NCBI GenBank assembly: GCA_041879415.1 | Contig: CP090851.1 | Span: 372,001-436,000, forward strand | Direction of reading: 5' to 3' | DNA: 64,000 nucleotides | From: Vibrio chagasii | GTDB lineage: Bacteria; Pseudomonadota; Gammaproteobacteria; Enterobacterales; Vibrionaceae | In this document: positions 20,234 to 28,256 of the stretch, piece by piece | Numbering within the stretch: the first letter of the stretch is position 1 | Layout of the letters: each line of letters begins with the position of its first letter | Program-made: the position numbers and the translations under genes | Notes under the pieces: model-generated | Told to the model about the DNA's origin: nothing | Databases searched by the model: none | The model's input: the letters and a program-made list of their open reading frames with translations, nothing else

Positions 20234-21373
20234 ATGGAAAACAAAATTTTCAAACGTACTCTACTAGGTGCATCCGTTGCACTTTTATCGACAGGCGTAA
20301 TGGCGAAAGAAGTTGGTATCAACTCTGACTTCAACGTTGACGTATACGGTGTTGCAGCTATCTCTCTAGTTAACTACAACACAACTGACAACAACGACTC
20401 TAGTACTGGTTACGCTGTAGAGAACGAATCTCGTATCGGCTTCCGTGCTCATAAAGATATGTTTGATGATGTATTAATCACAATGCAGATCGAATCTGGT
20501 TACGTAGATAGCACAGACTGGTCTCACGGTGGTGTTTCAGGTGGTGTGCTAGGTTTCCGTGATACTTTCATCGGTGCTTCTGGCTCTTGGGGTAACCTAC
20601 GTGTTGGTCGTGTTCTGACTCCACTATACGAAATCGTCGACTGGCCATTCTCTAACCCTGGTCTAGGTTCTGTATTCGATTGGGGCGGCATCAACGGTCA
20701 CTACGATCGTCAATCTAACCAAATCCGTTACGATTCAGCTAAATTTGGCGGTTTCTCTTTTGCAGCTTCTGTTGGTCGTGACGATAACGACAATGGTGGT
20801 GGTGCAGCAACTCGTGACGCAAACTTCGTTGGCGCAAGTGCAAAATACAGCTTTGAGAAAATCACATTCATGGGTGCGGTTGAATCTGGTACTCGTGTAG
20901 TTGCGGCTTCTGGTGGTGAGTATGTTGTAGCTCAAGAAGACATTAAAGATGCAAACGGCAACGTAACTACGCCTAAAGGTGAAATTTACTTAACTGATAC
21001 TGTAGCTGGTTACGATGACGACACATTCGCATACATCGTTGGTTTTGAAGCTAGCCTACCAGCAGGTTTCGGTTTCGCTGCAGCATATAAAGGCGAAGAG
21101 CTAGACAACGGCATCCGTAAAGTGACTCAAGATTCTTACTCTATCATCGGTCAATACTGGAATGGTCCAATCGGTTTCAAACTAGGTTACGCAGCTAACC
21201 TTGAGTCTGAAACAAATGGTTCTAAAGATGCTAACTCAGACAGCAACACTATTTCTGGTCAGCTAATGGCTGTTCATAACGGTTTCGTACCTTACCTACG
21301 TGTAGCGGGTCGTACTGTTGGTGACGCTGATACAGATATCGTAACTCGCGTTGGTCTTGAATACGGTTTCTAA
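20234..21373 (+). CDS. Outer-membrane general porin
   Basis: A 379-residue porin of the Gram-negative 16-strand trimeric family. The signal peptide ends at VMA|KEVG, near residue 24. The mature protein is an alternating aromatic beta-strand pattern with the typical opening DFNVDVYGVAAISL, the RIGFRAHKD second strand, an FRDTFIGASGSWGNLRVGR segment and the terminal strand TRVGLEYGF ending in Phe, the BAM recognition signal. Codon use is highly optimised (abundant protein). It does not look like OmpU or OmpT from their N-termini, so no symbol is given. GGAG precedes the ATG by about 9 bases. Confidence 0.9.
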   Translation: MENKIFKRTLLGASVALLSTGVMAKEVGINSDFNVDVYGVAAISLVNYNTTDNNDSSTGYAVENESRIGFRAHKDMFDDVLITMQIESGYVDSTDWSHGGVSGGVLGFRDTFIGASGSWGNLRVGRVLTPLYEIVDWPFSNPGLGSVFDWGGINGHYDRQSNQIRYDSAKFGGFSFAASVGRDDNDNGGGAATRDANFVGASAKYSFEKITFMGAVESGTRVVAASGGEYVVAQEDIKDANGNVTTPKGEIYLTDTVAGYDDDTFAYIVGFEASLPAGFGFAAAYKGEELDNGIRKVTQDSYSIIGQYWNGPIGFKLGYAANLESETNGSKDANSDSNTISGQLMAVHNGFVPYLRVAGRTVGDADTDIVTRVGLEYGF

Positions 21374-21410
21374 GCTAGAATCTTTAGCTTAAACAGTTAG
21401 ATAAAAATCA

Positions 21411-21443
21411 AAACGCTGGTAAATTTTGTTTGCCAGCGTTTTT
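21411..21443 (+). terminator. Porin gene terminator
   Basis: AACGCTGG (21412-21419) and CCAGCGTT (21433-21440) form the stem with a 13-base loop and a T-run. Confidence 0.75.
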
Positions 21444-21471
21444 CCATAGTGAACATAAGGAATTAGTCATA

Positions 21472-22278
21472 ATGAATAAAGTTAGTGTAGTCGTATTATC
21501 ATTATTTTTGGGAGCTTGTAGTTCACTCGATTCACAAAGTAATTTTGCAGACTCAGTTGCTGATGTACAGCCCAAAGGTGGTTACATTAAAGTAACTGGT
21601 CAATCTTACGTAGCTGAAAATAGAGCAAATGTCGGCGCAGACATCCTCAAGTCGTCGCTTTACTTTACATACAATAAAGAAGTAACACCGAATACAGCTC
21701 CAGAATCTTCAATTACTATGGACGTGAGTTACTTCCAAAGTTATAAAGAGTACGAAACGGTTAGTTTTTTTGGTAAGACGATAGAACTAGAAGAAAGACA
21801 AGTACCAAGAGAAAGCTGCAGCGAGCACTGTACTAAGACTCAATATATTAAGTTTCCACTAAGTGATGCTGATATTCAGCAAGCAAGAGAAAAGAATTTA
21901 GAATTTACGCTTGAAGGTCAAAACTCAGTAATGAGTACGACTTTTATCGTGCCGAAAGCGTACATCGACACAATTTATAACGGTGCAAATAATCATACAG
22001 CTATTGCGGTTGCTCCAGTCGCGGCTGTTCCAGTAGCAGCAGTAGTTGCTGAAGAGCCAAAAGCATCACAAGCGCAAGAGATGGTGAATTACTGGTATGG
22101 TGAAGCAACAAAAGAAGAGCAATCTGCAGTGACAGATTGGGCATTCAAGAATCGTAAGAACGCGAACCCAGCACCATTAGAAGGCTCTAAAGAGATCGAA
22201 ATGGTTTCTTACTGGTTTAACAAACTAGATAGCGAAGAAAAATCTCAGACGATGATTTGGTTATTAGAGCAAGAGTAA
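21472..22278 (+). CDS. Predicted lipoprotein with duplicated YW...W C-terminal motif
   Basis: A 268-residue protein I cannot assign to a named family with certainty. Starting at the ATG at 21472 (AAGGAA 10 bases upstream), it has a lipoprotein signal MNKVSVVVLSLFLGAC with Cys16 lipidated. The body (about 20-175) is Thr/Ser-rich and probably beta-structured, with a CSEHC pair. An Ala/Val/Pro linker follows, then two similar units about 40 residues apart: MVNYWYGEATKEEQSAVTDW and MVSYWFNKLDSEEKSQTMIW. These recall the C-terminal tail of DUF2057/YccT proteins (from memory). Located just after a porin gene, but with its own ribosome site beyond a terminator. Confidence 0.7.
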   Translation: MNKVSVVVLSLFLGACSSLDSQSNFADSVADVQPKGGYIKVTGQSYVAENRANVGADILKSSLYFTYNKEVTPNTAPESSITMDVSYFQSYKEYETVSFFGKTIELEERQVPRESCSEHCTKTQYIKFPLSDADIQQAREKNLEFTLEGQNSVMSTTFIVPKAYIDTIYNGANNHTAIAVAPVAAVPVAAVVAEEPKASQAQEMVNYWYGEATKEEQSAVTDWAFKNRKNANPAPLEGSKEIEMVSYWFNKLDSEEKSQTMIWLLEQE

Positions 22279-22310
22279 GCCTTTAACCTAAGCTCCAAAC
22301 TATGTTTTTC

Positions 22311-22347
22311 AACCGCAGTATTGTATAACAGCAGTACTGCGGTTTTT
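22311..22347 (+). terminator. Terminator between the lipoprotein gene and cueR
   Basis: AACCGCAGTA (22311-22320) and TACTGCGGTT (22335-22344) form a perfect 10-bp stem with a 14-base loop and a short T-run. It sits 25 bases before the cueR start. Confidence 0.7.
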
Positions 22348-22371
22348 GATTTTAAGCTTACGGGTAATATT

Positions 22372-22764
22372 GTGAATATTGGTGAAGTAGCTAAACGTGT
22401 TGGTACAACAGCGAAATCCATTCGTTTTTACGAAAGTAAAGGCATGATGAGCCCTCCACATCGTTCAGAAAATGGCTACAGGCAATACGGTGAGATTCAT
22501 ATCGAGCAGCTAGAGTTCGTGCTCAGAGCAAAAATGGTTGGGTTCACACTTGATGAGTGTAAATCCTTAGTTGAGTTAGCCATGAACCCCAATAGACAGA
22601 GCTTTGAAGTAAAACAGAAAGCGACTCAGAAGTTAGATGAAATAGAATTGAAGCTTGCTGAGCTCAATAAAATGAAGGCCCAATTGCAATCGTGGGTACA
22701 TGACTGCCCCGGTGACGCTTCTACGGATTGTCCTATCTTAAACAATTTATCCGGCCGTACTTAG
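22372..22764 (+). CDS. cueR: MerR-family copper-responsive regulator CueR
   Basis: A 130-residue MerR regulator when started at the GTG at 22372 (VNIGEVAKRVG, initiating Met). The upstream in-frame ATG would add 17 residues that lie inside the terminator hairpin. The helix-turn-helix and wing are IGEVAKRVGTTAKSIRFYESKG and SENGYRQYGEIH, followed by a long dimerisation helix. The metal loop is CPGDASTDCP: with the GTG start the cysteines fall at 112 and 120, exactly the Cu(I)-binding pair of E. coli CueR. It senses Cu(I)/Ag(I) and would activate copper export genes, none of which is adjacent. The cueR-nfeD-qmcA-ybbN order resembles E. coli. Confidence 0.9.
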   Translation: MNIGEVAKRVGTTAKSIRFYESKGMMSPPHRSENGYRQYGEIHIEQLEFVLRAKMVGFTLDECKSLVELAMNPNRQSFEVKQKATQKLDEIELKLAELNKMKAQLQSWVHDCPGDASTDCPILNNLSGRT

Positions 22765-22785
22765 ACCATTTCAGTAATAAATATT

Positions 22786-22818
22786 AGTCAGGCTGTAAAT
22801 GATATTACTAGCCTGACT
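22786..22818. terminator. Hairpin between the convergent cueR and small-secreted-protein genes
   Basis: AGTCAGGCT (22786-22794) and AGCCTGACT (22810-22818) form a 9-bp stem with a 15-base loop. It lies between convergent genes and is likely a shared transcription end, though its T-runs are weak. Confidence 0.55.
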
Positions 22819-22828
22819 TACCTACCTA

Positions 22829-23008
22829 TCACAGCACTTTTCCGCCGTAATGTTTACAGATCAGTAGTGGTACATGAGTGACCGCGTTACCATCTGAACA
22901 CTTAACAATAGGTCCCATATTACCGTTACCAGGTGATTGACTGCTCGCTAGAGCGCTTCCGAATGACAAGCTAAAAATAGCCGTAACAATGATTAGAAAA
23001 TGTCTCAT
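22829..23008 (-). CDS. Small predicted secreted protein, function unknown
   Basis: A 59-residue protein starting at the ATG at 23008 with a GGAG site 6 bases upstream; an earlier in-frame start would add 17 unlikely residues. Residues 1-18 form a clean signal peptide (MRHFLIIVTAIFSLSFGSALA|SS). The mature part is only about 40 residues, with two cysteines (KCSDG ... LICKHYGG) that could form one disulfide, and a Gly/Asn-rich start. I do not recognise the family. It is convergent with cueR. A copper-related role is possible but only because of position. Confidence 0.6.
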   Translation of the reverse strand: MRHFLIIVTAIFSLSFGSALASSQSPGNGNMGPIVKCSDGNAVTHVPLLICKHYGGKVL

Positions 23009-23285
23009 ACAAACTCCATTAGTTTTATCTCCGATTGAGATAAGTGAAAGTATGGACAAGGTGAAGAAAATTTCAAAAATTGGACGGACTTAACATTTTT
23101 AATAATTATAATTAAGCGATAGTGAGGCGAACTATTCTTATGTATTTTCGCTAACAAACTTGGCTTTCTTATGCCTTTTGGATTCATTCAAATTTTTTAG
23201 CTTTATGAAATAAGAACTTATTTTGTTATCAATTAAATCTATCGTAATGATATTTAAAATATTATTGGTGAATGAAAACGAAAGA

Positions 23286-23316
23286 AGCCTGCATTTATTG
23301 AAAACGCAGGTTTTTT
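23286..23316 (-). terminator. Weak terminator after the nfeD gene
   Basis: CCTGC (23288-23292) and GCAGG (23306-23310) form a short stem with T-rich flanks. It lies beyond the stop of the minus-strand nfeD-like gene. Confidence 0.45.
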
Positions 23317-23327
23317 ATATTAAAAAA

Positions 23328-23777
23328 TCATAAAGGTTCTATTATTAGAACTATTCCGTCTAAAGCAACAATCTTTATTTCTGTGCCAGATGGAATATCT
23401 TGGCTAGCTTTTGCTGACCAGGAAGAGTCTCCGAATTTAATACGGCAGCTACCTTTCTTTACGTCTTCACTAAGGATTAGCGTCTGACCTACCAGCTGCT
23501 TTTCTCTTTGGTTGAGCTCTCTATTTGAATCTGACTGCTTATCACTAGATAGTTGTCTTCTCCACCATAACCAAGTAGTGATGAGGGAGAAGCTAGCGAA
23601 GGACAGCCATTGCATCTGCCAACCGATTGGTAGAGCTCCTAAAAGGGCGCCGACCAACATGGCTGAGATACCAATCCACAAAAAGTAACCAGCGGTTCCA
23701 ACCAGTTCAAGTGCAAGCAATGCTAGACCAAACGCCAGCCAATGCCAGTGGTTTACTTGTTCTAGTAATTCGACCAT
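23328..23777 (-). CDS. NfeD family membrane protein (YbbJ-like)
   Basis: A 149-residue short-type NfeD protein. Three membrane helices (about residues 12-32, 33-50 and 53-70) are followed by a soluble OB-fold domain (about 85-149) containing the family pattern LVGQTLILSEDVKKGSCRIKFGDSSWSAKAS. NfeD proteins partner with SPFH/stomatin proteins in membrane microdomains, and here the gene lies 3 bases after the qmcA-like gene in one operon. Corresponds to E. coli ybbJ beside qmcA. Confidence 0.9.
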   Translation of the reverse strand: MVELLEQVNHWHWLAFGLALLALELVGTAGYFLWIGISAMLVGALLGALPIGWQMQWLSFASFSLITTWLWWRRQLSSDKQSDSNRELNQREKQLVGQTLILSEDVKKGSCRIKFGDSSWSAKASQDIPSGTEIKIVALDGIVLIIEPL

Positions 23778-23780
23778 AAG

Positions 23781-24710
23781 TTAGTCCTTACTATTTGTAT
23801 CATTCTTGTGTGTGAACATCTCTGCGATACCCGCAACAGAGCCCATTAGGCCAGTCGCTTCAAGTGGTAGCATGATGATCTTACCGTTTTCTGCTTGTCC
23901 AATTGACTTCAATGCTTCGGTATAGCCTTGTGCAATAAAGTAGTTCACGGCTTGCATGTCACCCTGAGCAATTGCGGTCGATACCATTTCTGTTGCTTTT
24001 GCCTCGGCTTCTGCCGCACGTTCACGTGCTTCTGCCTGAAGTATTGCAGCTTGCTTTTCACCTTCAGCTTTTAGAATTTCTGATTGCTTGTGACCTTCGG
24101 CCTTAAGGATCTCTGCTTGTCTTACACCTTCTGCTTCCAAGATATCGGCACGCTTGTTACGTTCCGCTTTCATTTGAGCATTCATCGCTGCAGTTAGGTC
24201 TGCTGGTGGCTGCACGTCTTTAATTTCGATACGGGTAACCTTTACGCCCCACGGGTTGGTGGCTTCATCCACGATGTTAAGAAGCTTGGTGTTGATCATG
24301 TCACGTTGACTTAGCATCTCATCAAGTTCCATTGACCCCAGTACCGTACGGATGTTAGTCAACGTTAGGTTACGAATCGCGTGCTCGAGGTCGTTGACTT
24401 CATACGCAGCTCTTGCAGCATCGATTACTTGTACAAAACAGACCGCATCAATAACTACATTGGCATTGTCTTTAGAGATAACTTCTTGCGCGGGTATATC
24501 AAGAACTCGCTCCATCATATTGATTCGCTGACCGATTTTATCAATAAATGGGATGATTAAGTTAAGGCCTGGTTTTAGCGTATGTGTATAGCGTCCGAAG
24601 CGTTCTACAGTCCAGTTGTTGCCCTGTGGAACGGTTTTTACGCCTGCGAAGATAAAGAGCAACGCGACGACAGTAAAGACGCCAATAGTAATCAAGGTAT
24701 CAATAGGCAT
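23781..24710 (-). CDS. qmcA: SPFH/Band 7 (stomatin-like) membrane protein QmcA
   Basis: A 309-residue slipin. One N-terminal membrane helix (about 5-22) anchors it, then the SPFH domain (about 25-180; [26 protein letters not shown]-like region as [31 protein letters not shown]). An Ala/Glu/Lys-rich coiled coil (about 185-245) carries repeated ILKAEG(H/E)KQ units, and a C-terminal oligomerisation segment ends the protein. It probably assembles large rings in the inner membrane and controls FtsH or membrane fluidity, as reported for relatives. Paired with nfeD. Confidence 0.92.
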   Translation of the reverse strand: MPIDTLITIGVFTVVALLFIFAGVKTVPQGNNWTVERFGRYTHTLKPGLNLIIPFIDKIGQRINMMERVLDIPAQEVISKDNANVVIDAVCFVQVIDAARAAYEVNDLEHAIRNLTLTNIRTVLGSMELDEMLSQRDMINTKLLNIVDEATNPWGVKVTRIEIKDVQPPADLTAAMNAQMKAERNKRADILEAEGVRQAEILKAEGHKQSEILKAEGEKQAAILQAEARERAAEAEAKATEMVSTAIAQGDMQAVNYFIAQGYTEALKSIGQAENGKIIMLPLEATGLMGSVAGIAEMFTHKNDTNSKD

Positions 24711-24796
24711 ACAAAGTCCTTTGCAAGTTTAAGTTTTGAATCGTTTATTACTCATACTGGCGCATATTTAATGTGGGGGCAAATTTATAAATGAGA

Positions 24797-24830
24797 AATG
24801 GGCCATAAAACATTGATTTTATGGCCCATT
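24797..24830 (-). terminator. Long perfect hairpin between ybbN and qmcA
   Basis: AATGGGCCATAAAA (24797-24810) and TTTTATGGCCCATT (24817-24830) are perfect 14-bp arms with a 6-base loop. Position downstream of the minus-strand ybbN suggests its terminator, but a continuous U-run is lacking. Confidence 0.55.
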
Positions 24831-24913
24831 ATGAGTTTTGCATTCAAAAAGCTTATGAGTTGCTTTGTCGAATCTGTATTTGACTACTTACTGTATAGGT
24901 ATCAGGAACCTGA

Positions 24914-25768
24914 TTAATAGAGCAGAGAATAAAGCTGACGGCGGTACTTACTAGCAACAGAGTTGCCTTGTCCAAGTGCACTTAGGATATCCATGAACTC
25001 TTTTTTCATGTCTCCATCAAGAGCGTTGAGGTCTTTGACTAGGAAAGACCACAGTAGGTCCATCGCTTCTTCACTACGGTTTACTTGGTGGTATTGCAGT
25101 GCCAATTCTGATGCGGTTTTCGCATCGCTTGGATTTTGCTGAAGCGCCGCTTCTAATGCTTGGATTTCTGGGCTATCGGCCGCTTGCTTATGAAGTTCAA
25201 GCTTGGCGACTAAGCCTTTGTAGTAGTTGTCTTGGTACTCGAGTGGAATTGTTGCTAACTGAGCTTCTGCAAGGTCAAATTGCTGGGTTTCTAGTAAGCA
25301 CTCAGCAATGGCCAGTTTAACTTCACCTTTGCTCGTTAGTTCAGCTGGAAGCTGCTGCATAGCCGTTAAAGCTTGAGTGTGCTCACCAGCTTGCATTTGC
25401 TCAAGTGCTTGGCGTAGCGCCAATTCATCTTGGCTTGGCAGGTGCTTGCCAAGCATTTCCACAATCGCTTCTATGCGCTGCGGGCCACCTAGGCCATCGA
25501 CAGGCTGACCGTTAACAAACAGTGCAATAGTAGGCAGTGCTTGAACACCAAATTGGCTAGCAATGGCTTGCTCTTGTTCGCAATTTAATAGAGCGAGCGT
25601 GAATGCACCATTGTATTGCTGAGTTAAGGTCTGTAGTTCAGGAATGACTTGAGCACTCTCTTGGCTCATTGGTGCCCAAAAATGGATGAGGACAGGGGTC
25701 TGCATCGAACCTTCTAGTACTTGACGAAAGTTCTGCTCATTAAGTTCAACAATATGCGGAGATTGCAT
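24914..25768 (-). CDS. ybbN: Thioredoxin-like co-chaperone YbbN (CnoX type)
   Basis: A 284-residue protein with an N-terminal thioredoxin fold (about 1-110) and a C-terminal TPR region (about 115-284). The usual CxxC is replaced by S35-Q36-E37-S38 in WAPMSQES, so it cannot act as a classic thioredoxin. The cis-Pro is kept in ALPTIALF. E. coli YbbN (CnoX) has SQHC at this site and works as a holdase that hands clients to GroEL and DnaK; this version lacks even the single cysteine. Gene order with qmcA/nfeD and an ybbO-like SDR matches E. coli. Confidence 0.9.
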   Translation of the reverse strand: MQSPHIVELNEQNFRQVLEGSMQTPVLIHFWAPMSQESAQVIPELQTLTQQYNGAFTLALLNCEQEQAIASQFGVQALPTIALFVNGQPVDGLGGPQRIEAIVEMLGKHLPSQDELALRQALEQMQAGEHTQALTAMQQLPAELTSKGEVKLAIAECLLETQQFDLAEAQLATIPLEYQDNYYKGLVAKLELHKQAADSPEIQALEAALQQNPSDAKTASELALQYHQVNRSEEAMDLLWSFLVKDLNALDGDMKKEFMDILSALGQGNSVASKYRRQLYSLLY

Positions 25769-25877
25769 TTACGTTCCTTGAGATTTGTTTGGGGATACGT
25801 TGCAAATATGGGGTGATAAGCGGGTAACTTCAAGATCTAACTGGGTAATCTCGGATAAAAAGAGGCAAAAATAGAAA

Positions 25878-25956
25878 AACGCCATGCTTCAATGTTGATA
25901 GAGTTGTTAGCTCAACATGGAAGACACAGCGTTCTCAGTGAGGTGGTCAGTGAGGT
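25878..25956. other. Imperfect hairpin and 10-bp direct repeat in the ybbN-ybbO gap
   Basis: In the gap of about 400 bases between ybbN and the SDR gene there is no gene. It holds a three-part stem: AACGC/GCGTT (25878-25882, 25929-25933), CTTC/GAAG and ATGTTGA/TCAACAT. The direct repeat TCAGTGAGGT follows at 25935-25944 and 25947-25956, 12 bases apart. Possibly a regulatory site or an old mobile remnant. Confidence 0.4.
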
Positions 25957-26166
25957 ATTACGTAAGATACTCAAAACAGAATAAACAACGTAATCGCCAG
26001 ACTCAGACCTACCAAATTAAGGCGGTTTAAAGTCATGAAGTATCCAAAGGGTTAGTCCATCAATTGGGGATAACTGATGAGATAGGCTAAATCATGACAT
26101 CTTATTGTTACGAATAAATTACATCGTTACATTAAAGTTTGCGACTGTTCATTCAAAGTTAGTAAT

Positions 26167-26994
26167 TTATGCGGCTTTTCTGAGAATAGGGTCTAGCAAA
26201 CGGCTCGGCAGTAATCTTTTCAATACCGCGAACACTTTAGTAGGAGTGGTGACTCGGTACCTTAGCTTGGGTTTATCGGCGGTGAGCGCGTGACAAACGG
26301 GTTCGATACAACTTTCGGCAGGCAAAACAAAAGCGTTATTCGATGATTCTTTTTCAAGTCGATCTTTTTGTTGTTGGTAAGCGTGCTGATGAACACTACC
26401 TTCTATGTTGATCCACTTATTGAAAGCTTTTAAGGCGTTGGTTCTAAATTGGGTTTCGATTGGGCCGGGTTGGAGTAATGAAATGTGTATGCCACTGCCA
26501 TGCAGCTCTAAACGTAGAGTGTCTGTCCAACCTTCAATAGCAAACTTTGATGCGTTATACGCTCCACGATATTTCATTGCAGCAAAGCCGAGTACAGAAC
26601 TGTTTTGGACAATACGCCCTTCGCCACGCTCTCGCATATGAGGCAGGATCTGGCAAACGAGGTGGTGCCAACCAAAGAAGTTGGTTTCGAACTGTTCTCT
26701 TAGCCCTTGCGTCGGTAGATCTTCTAAAGCACCTGCCTGACCATATGCACCATTATTGAACAGGCCATACAATCCATTTGGTGCTAGCTCGATGGCTTGT
26801 TTCGCTCCGTTCTCAATACTGTCCTTGTTGGCAAGATCCAACTGAATACAGGTGAGACCTTCTTCTTGAAGGCGTTGAACGTCTTGTGGGTCGCGGCAAG
26901 ATGCGATGACATGAAAGCCGCGTTTGTGAAGTGCGTGAGCACAGGTGTATCCAATGCCAGTTGAGCAACCAGTGATGAGAATCGACTTGTTCAC
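26167..26994 (-). CDS. Short-chain dehydrogenase/reductase, YbbO-like
   Basis: A 275-residue classical SDR. The cofactor loop is TGCSTGIG (residues 8-15), the structural motif is NNGA, and the catalytic residues are Ser in QNSSVLG and Tyr/Lys in YNASK. The C-terminal third has the basic, proline-rich tail RVTTPTKVFAVLKRLLPSRLLD common to the YbbO branch. E. coli YbbO, encoded next to ybbN, is reported as an NADP-dependent aldehyde reductase; position and sequence suggest an ortholog, but the substrate is inferred. Confidence 0.85.
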   Translation of the reverse strand: MNKSILITGCSTGIGYTCAHALHKRGFHVIASCRDPQDVQRLQEEGLTCIQLDLANKDSIENGAKQAIELAPNGLYGLFNNGAYGQAGALEDLPTQGLREQFETNFFGWHHLVCQILPHMRERGEGRIVQNSSVLGFAAMKYRGAYNASKFAIEGWTDTLRLELHGSGIHISLLQPGPIETQFRTNALKAFNKWINIEGSVHQHAYQQQKDRLEKESSNNAFVLPAESCIEPVCHALTADKPKLRYRVTTPTKVFAVLKRLLPSRLLDPILRKAA

Positions 26995-27037
26995 ACTTAA
27001 TCCTTTATCAGAGCTTCTTTGCTCTTAGAGTAAAGAA

Positions 27038-27952
27038 TTAGTCTTGATGTTGTAACAAGTTTTTTAATGCAGGCTCGATTCTTGAGTAACTAAATATAAA
27101 GCCCATTTCAGTTAACTTCTTAGGCTTGGAACGAATGCTGTCGAACAGCAAGCAGGACGACTCGCCCATCAGTAGCGACATCGCCCACTTTGGGGTGAAC
27201 AAGAAGTGAGGGCGACGCAATTGTTTCGCGAGGGTGCTACTGAACTGCTTGTTGGTCACCGGGTGCGGAGCGCACATGTTGAATTCACCTTGAGCGTGGG
27301 GGAGTGACAACAAGTGATTGATGGCTCTGACCATGTCGAGCATGTGAATCCAAGGCATGTACTGTTTACCAGACCCTAATGGACCACCAACGCCAAGCTT
27401 GTAAGGCATCAGCATTTTTTTGAGTGCACCACCATTTTCCCCCAAAACAATACCTGTTCTTAATAGAATAACGCGAGTTTTATCTGATTCGGCGCGTTTA
27501 GCGATCTCTTCCCAATGAGCACAGACTTTATGAGGGAAGCTCTCGTCTTCGACTTGCAGTGATTCATCGAATGGGTGTTGTTGCTGGTCGCCATAGTAGC
27601 CGACGGCAGATCCGCTGATAAAGACTTCAGGTGGTGTTGTGCTTGCTTGAATGAGTTCAACGATCTTCTCTGTGATCAGCCAGCGGCTGCTACAGATCCT
27701 CTCTTTTTGCTCATCACTCCAGCGTTTGTCTGCAATAGGCTCACCAGCGAGGTTTATCACTGCATCGTAATCGTTGAGGTCATTTAGCTCATCAAGGGAT
27801 TGGATATAATGAAGGTTGTTTTGGTTCAGGTGGCTTAGGCATTGTTTCGCTTTTTCAGGGTTTCGCGTGAGCAATGTAACGTCGTCAGTGTTCAAACTCT
27901 TGATCAATTCAGAGCCAATAAATCCAGTACCACCAGTTAACAATATCTTCAT
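27038..27952 (-). CDS. yfcH: TIGR01777 family epimerase-like protein YfcH
   Basis: A 304-residue NAD-binding SDR-type protein. The start MKILLTGGTGFIGSELI has GGAG 8 bases upstream; an earlier in-frame start is rejected. Motifs are the nucleotide loop TGGTGFIG, INLAGEPIADKRW, SGSAVGYYG (with the SDR Tyr) and the C-terminal LLFDSIRSKPKKL typical of TIGR01777. E. coli YfcH and plant GC1/SulA belong here; the reaction is not established. It is just upstream of the SDR gene on the same strand. Confidence 0.9.
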   Translation of the reverse strand: MKILLTGGTGFIGSELIKSLNTDDVTLLTRNPEKAKQCLSHLNQNNLHYIQSLDELNDLNDYDAVINLAGEPIADKRWSDEQKERICSSRWLITEKIVELIQASTTPPEVFISGSAVGYYGDQQQHPFDESLQVEDESFPHKVCAHWEEIAKRAESDKTRVILLRTGIVLGENGGALKKMLMPYKLGVGGPLGSGKQYMPWIHMLDMVRAINHLLSLPHAQGEFNMCAPHPVTNKQFSSTLAKQLRRPHFLFTPKWAMSLLMGESSCLLFDSIRSKPKKLTEMGFIFSYSRIEPALKNLLQHQD

Positions 27953-28167
27953 ACCAATCTCCTTATTAAACATAATTATAGACATGGCTTGATTTTAATC
28001 GCCAACCAATACGAAAAAATCACTATAACGATCAGTTGGTTTCAATCGTATGATGCCTAAATGACCTCGCCAACGATTCGCTAAACAGTGAAATTTAATT
28101 CATTAGTTTAGAGAAGTGTATCGTTATCACAGTTAAGAAATTTTACTCGCATATGTTACCAACTGCG

Positions 28168-28184
28168 TAATGTTTATCACATTA
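28168..28184 (+). promoter_or_regulatory. Palindrome upstream of the DUF1538 operon
   Basis: TAATGT and ACATTA are perfect 6-bp inverted arms around TTATC, about 75 bases before the operon start. The outline (T-N-T ... A-N-A) could be an operator, for example of a LysR-type protein; not a CRP or FNR match. Confidence 0.4.
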
Positions 28185-28203
28185 GAAATAATAAGGATTT
28201 GCC

Positions 28204-28224
28204 ATGATTATTACGGATAGATAA
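28204..28224 (+). CDS. Possible leader mini-ORF before the DUF1538 operon
   Basis: ATG followed by five codons and TAA encodes MIITDR. It has its own AAGGA site 6 bases upstream, a better-placed site than many real genes. It ends 32 bases before the first DUF1538 gene. It could couple translation or be an attenuation leader, or be chance. Confidence 0.35.
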   Translation: MIITDR

Positions 28225-28256
28225 TCAAACGTAATTGTTGGCGATAGGGAGTTGCG

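Noticed and set aside
20098..20328. Short plus-strand ORF overlapping the porin start
   Set aside because: Overlaps the porin ribosome site and signal peptide in another frame; no domain or start signal.
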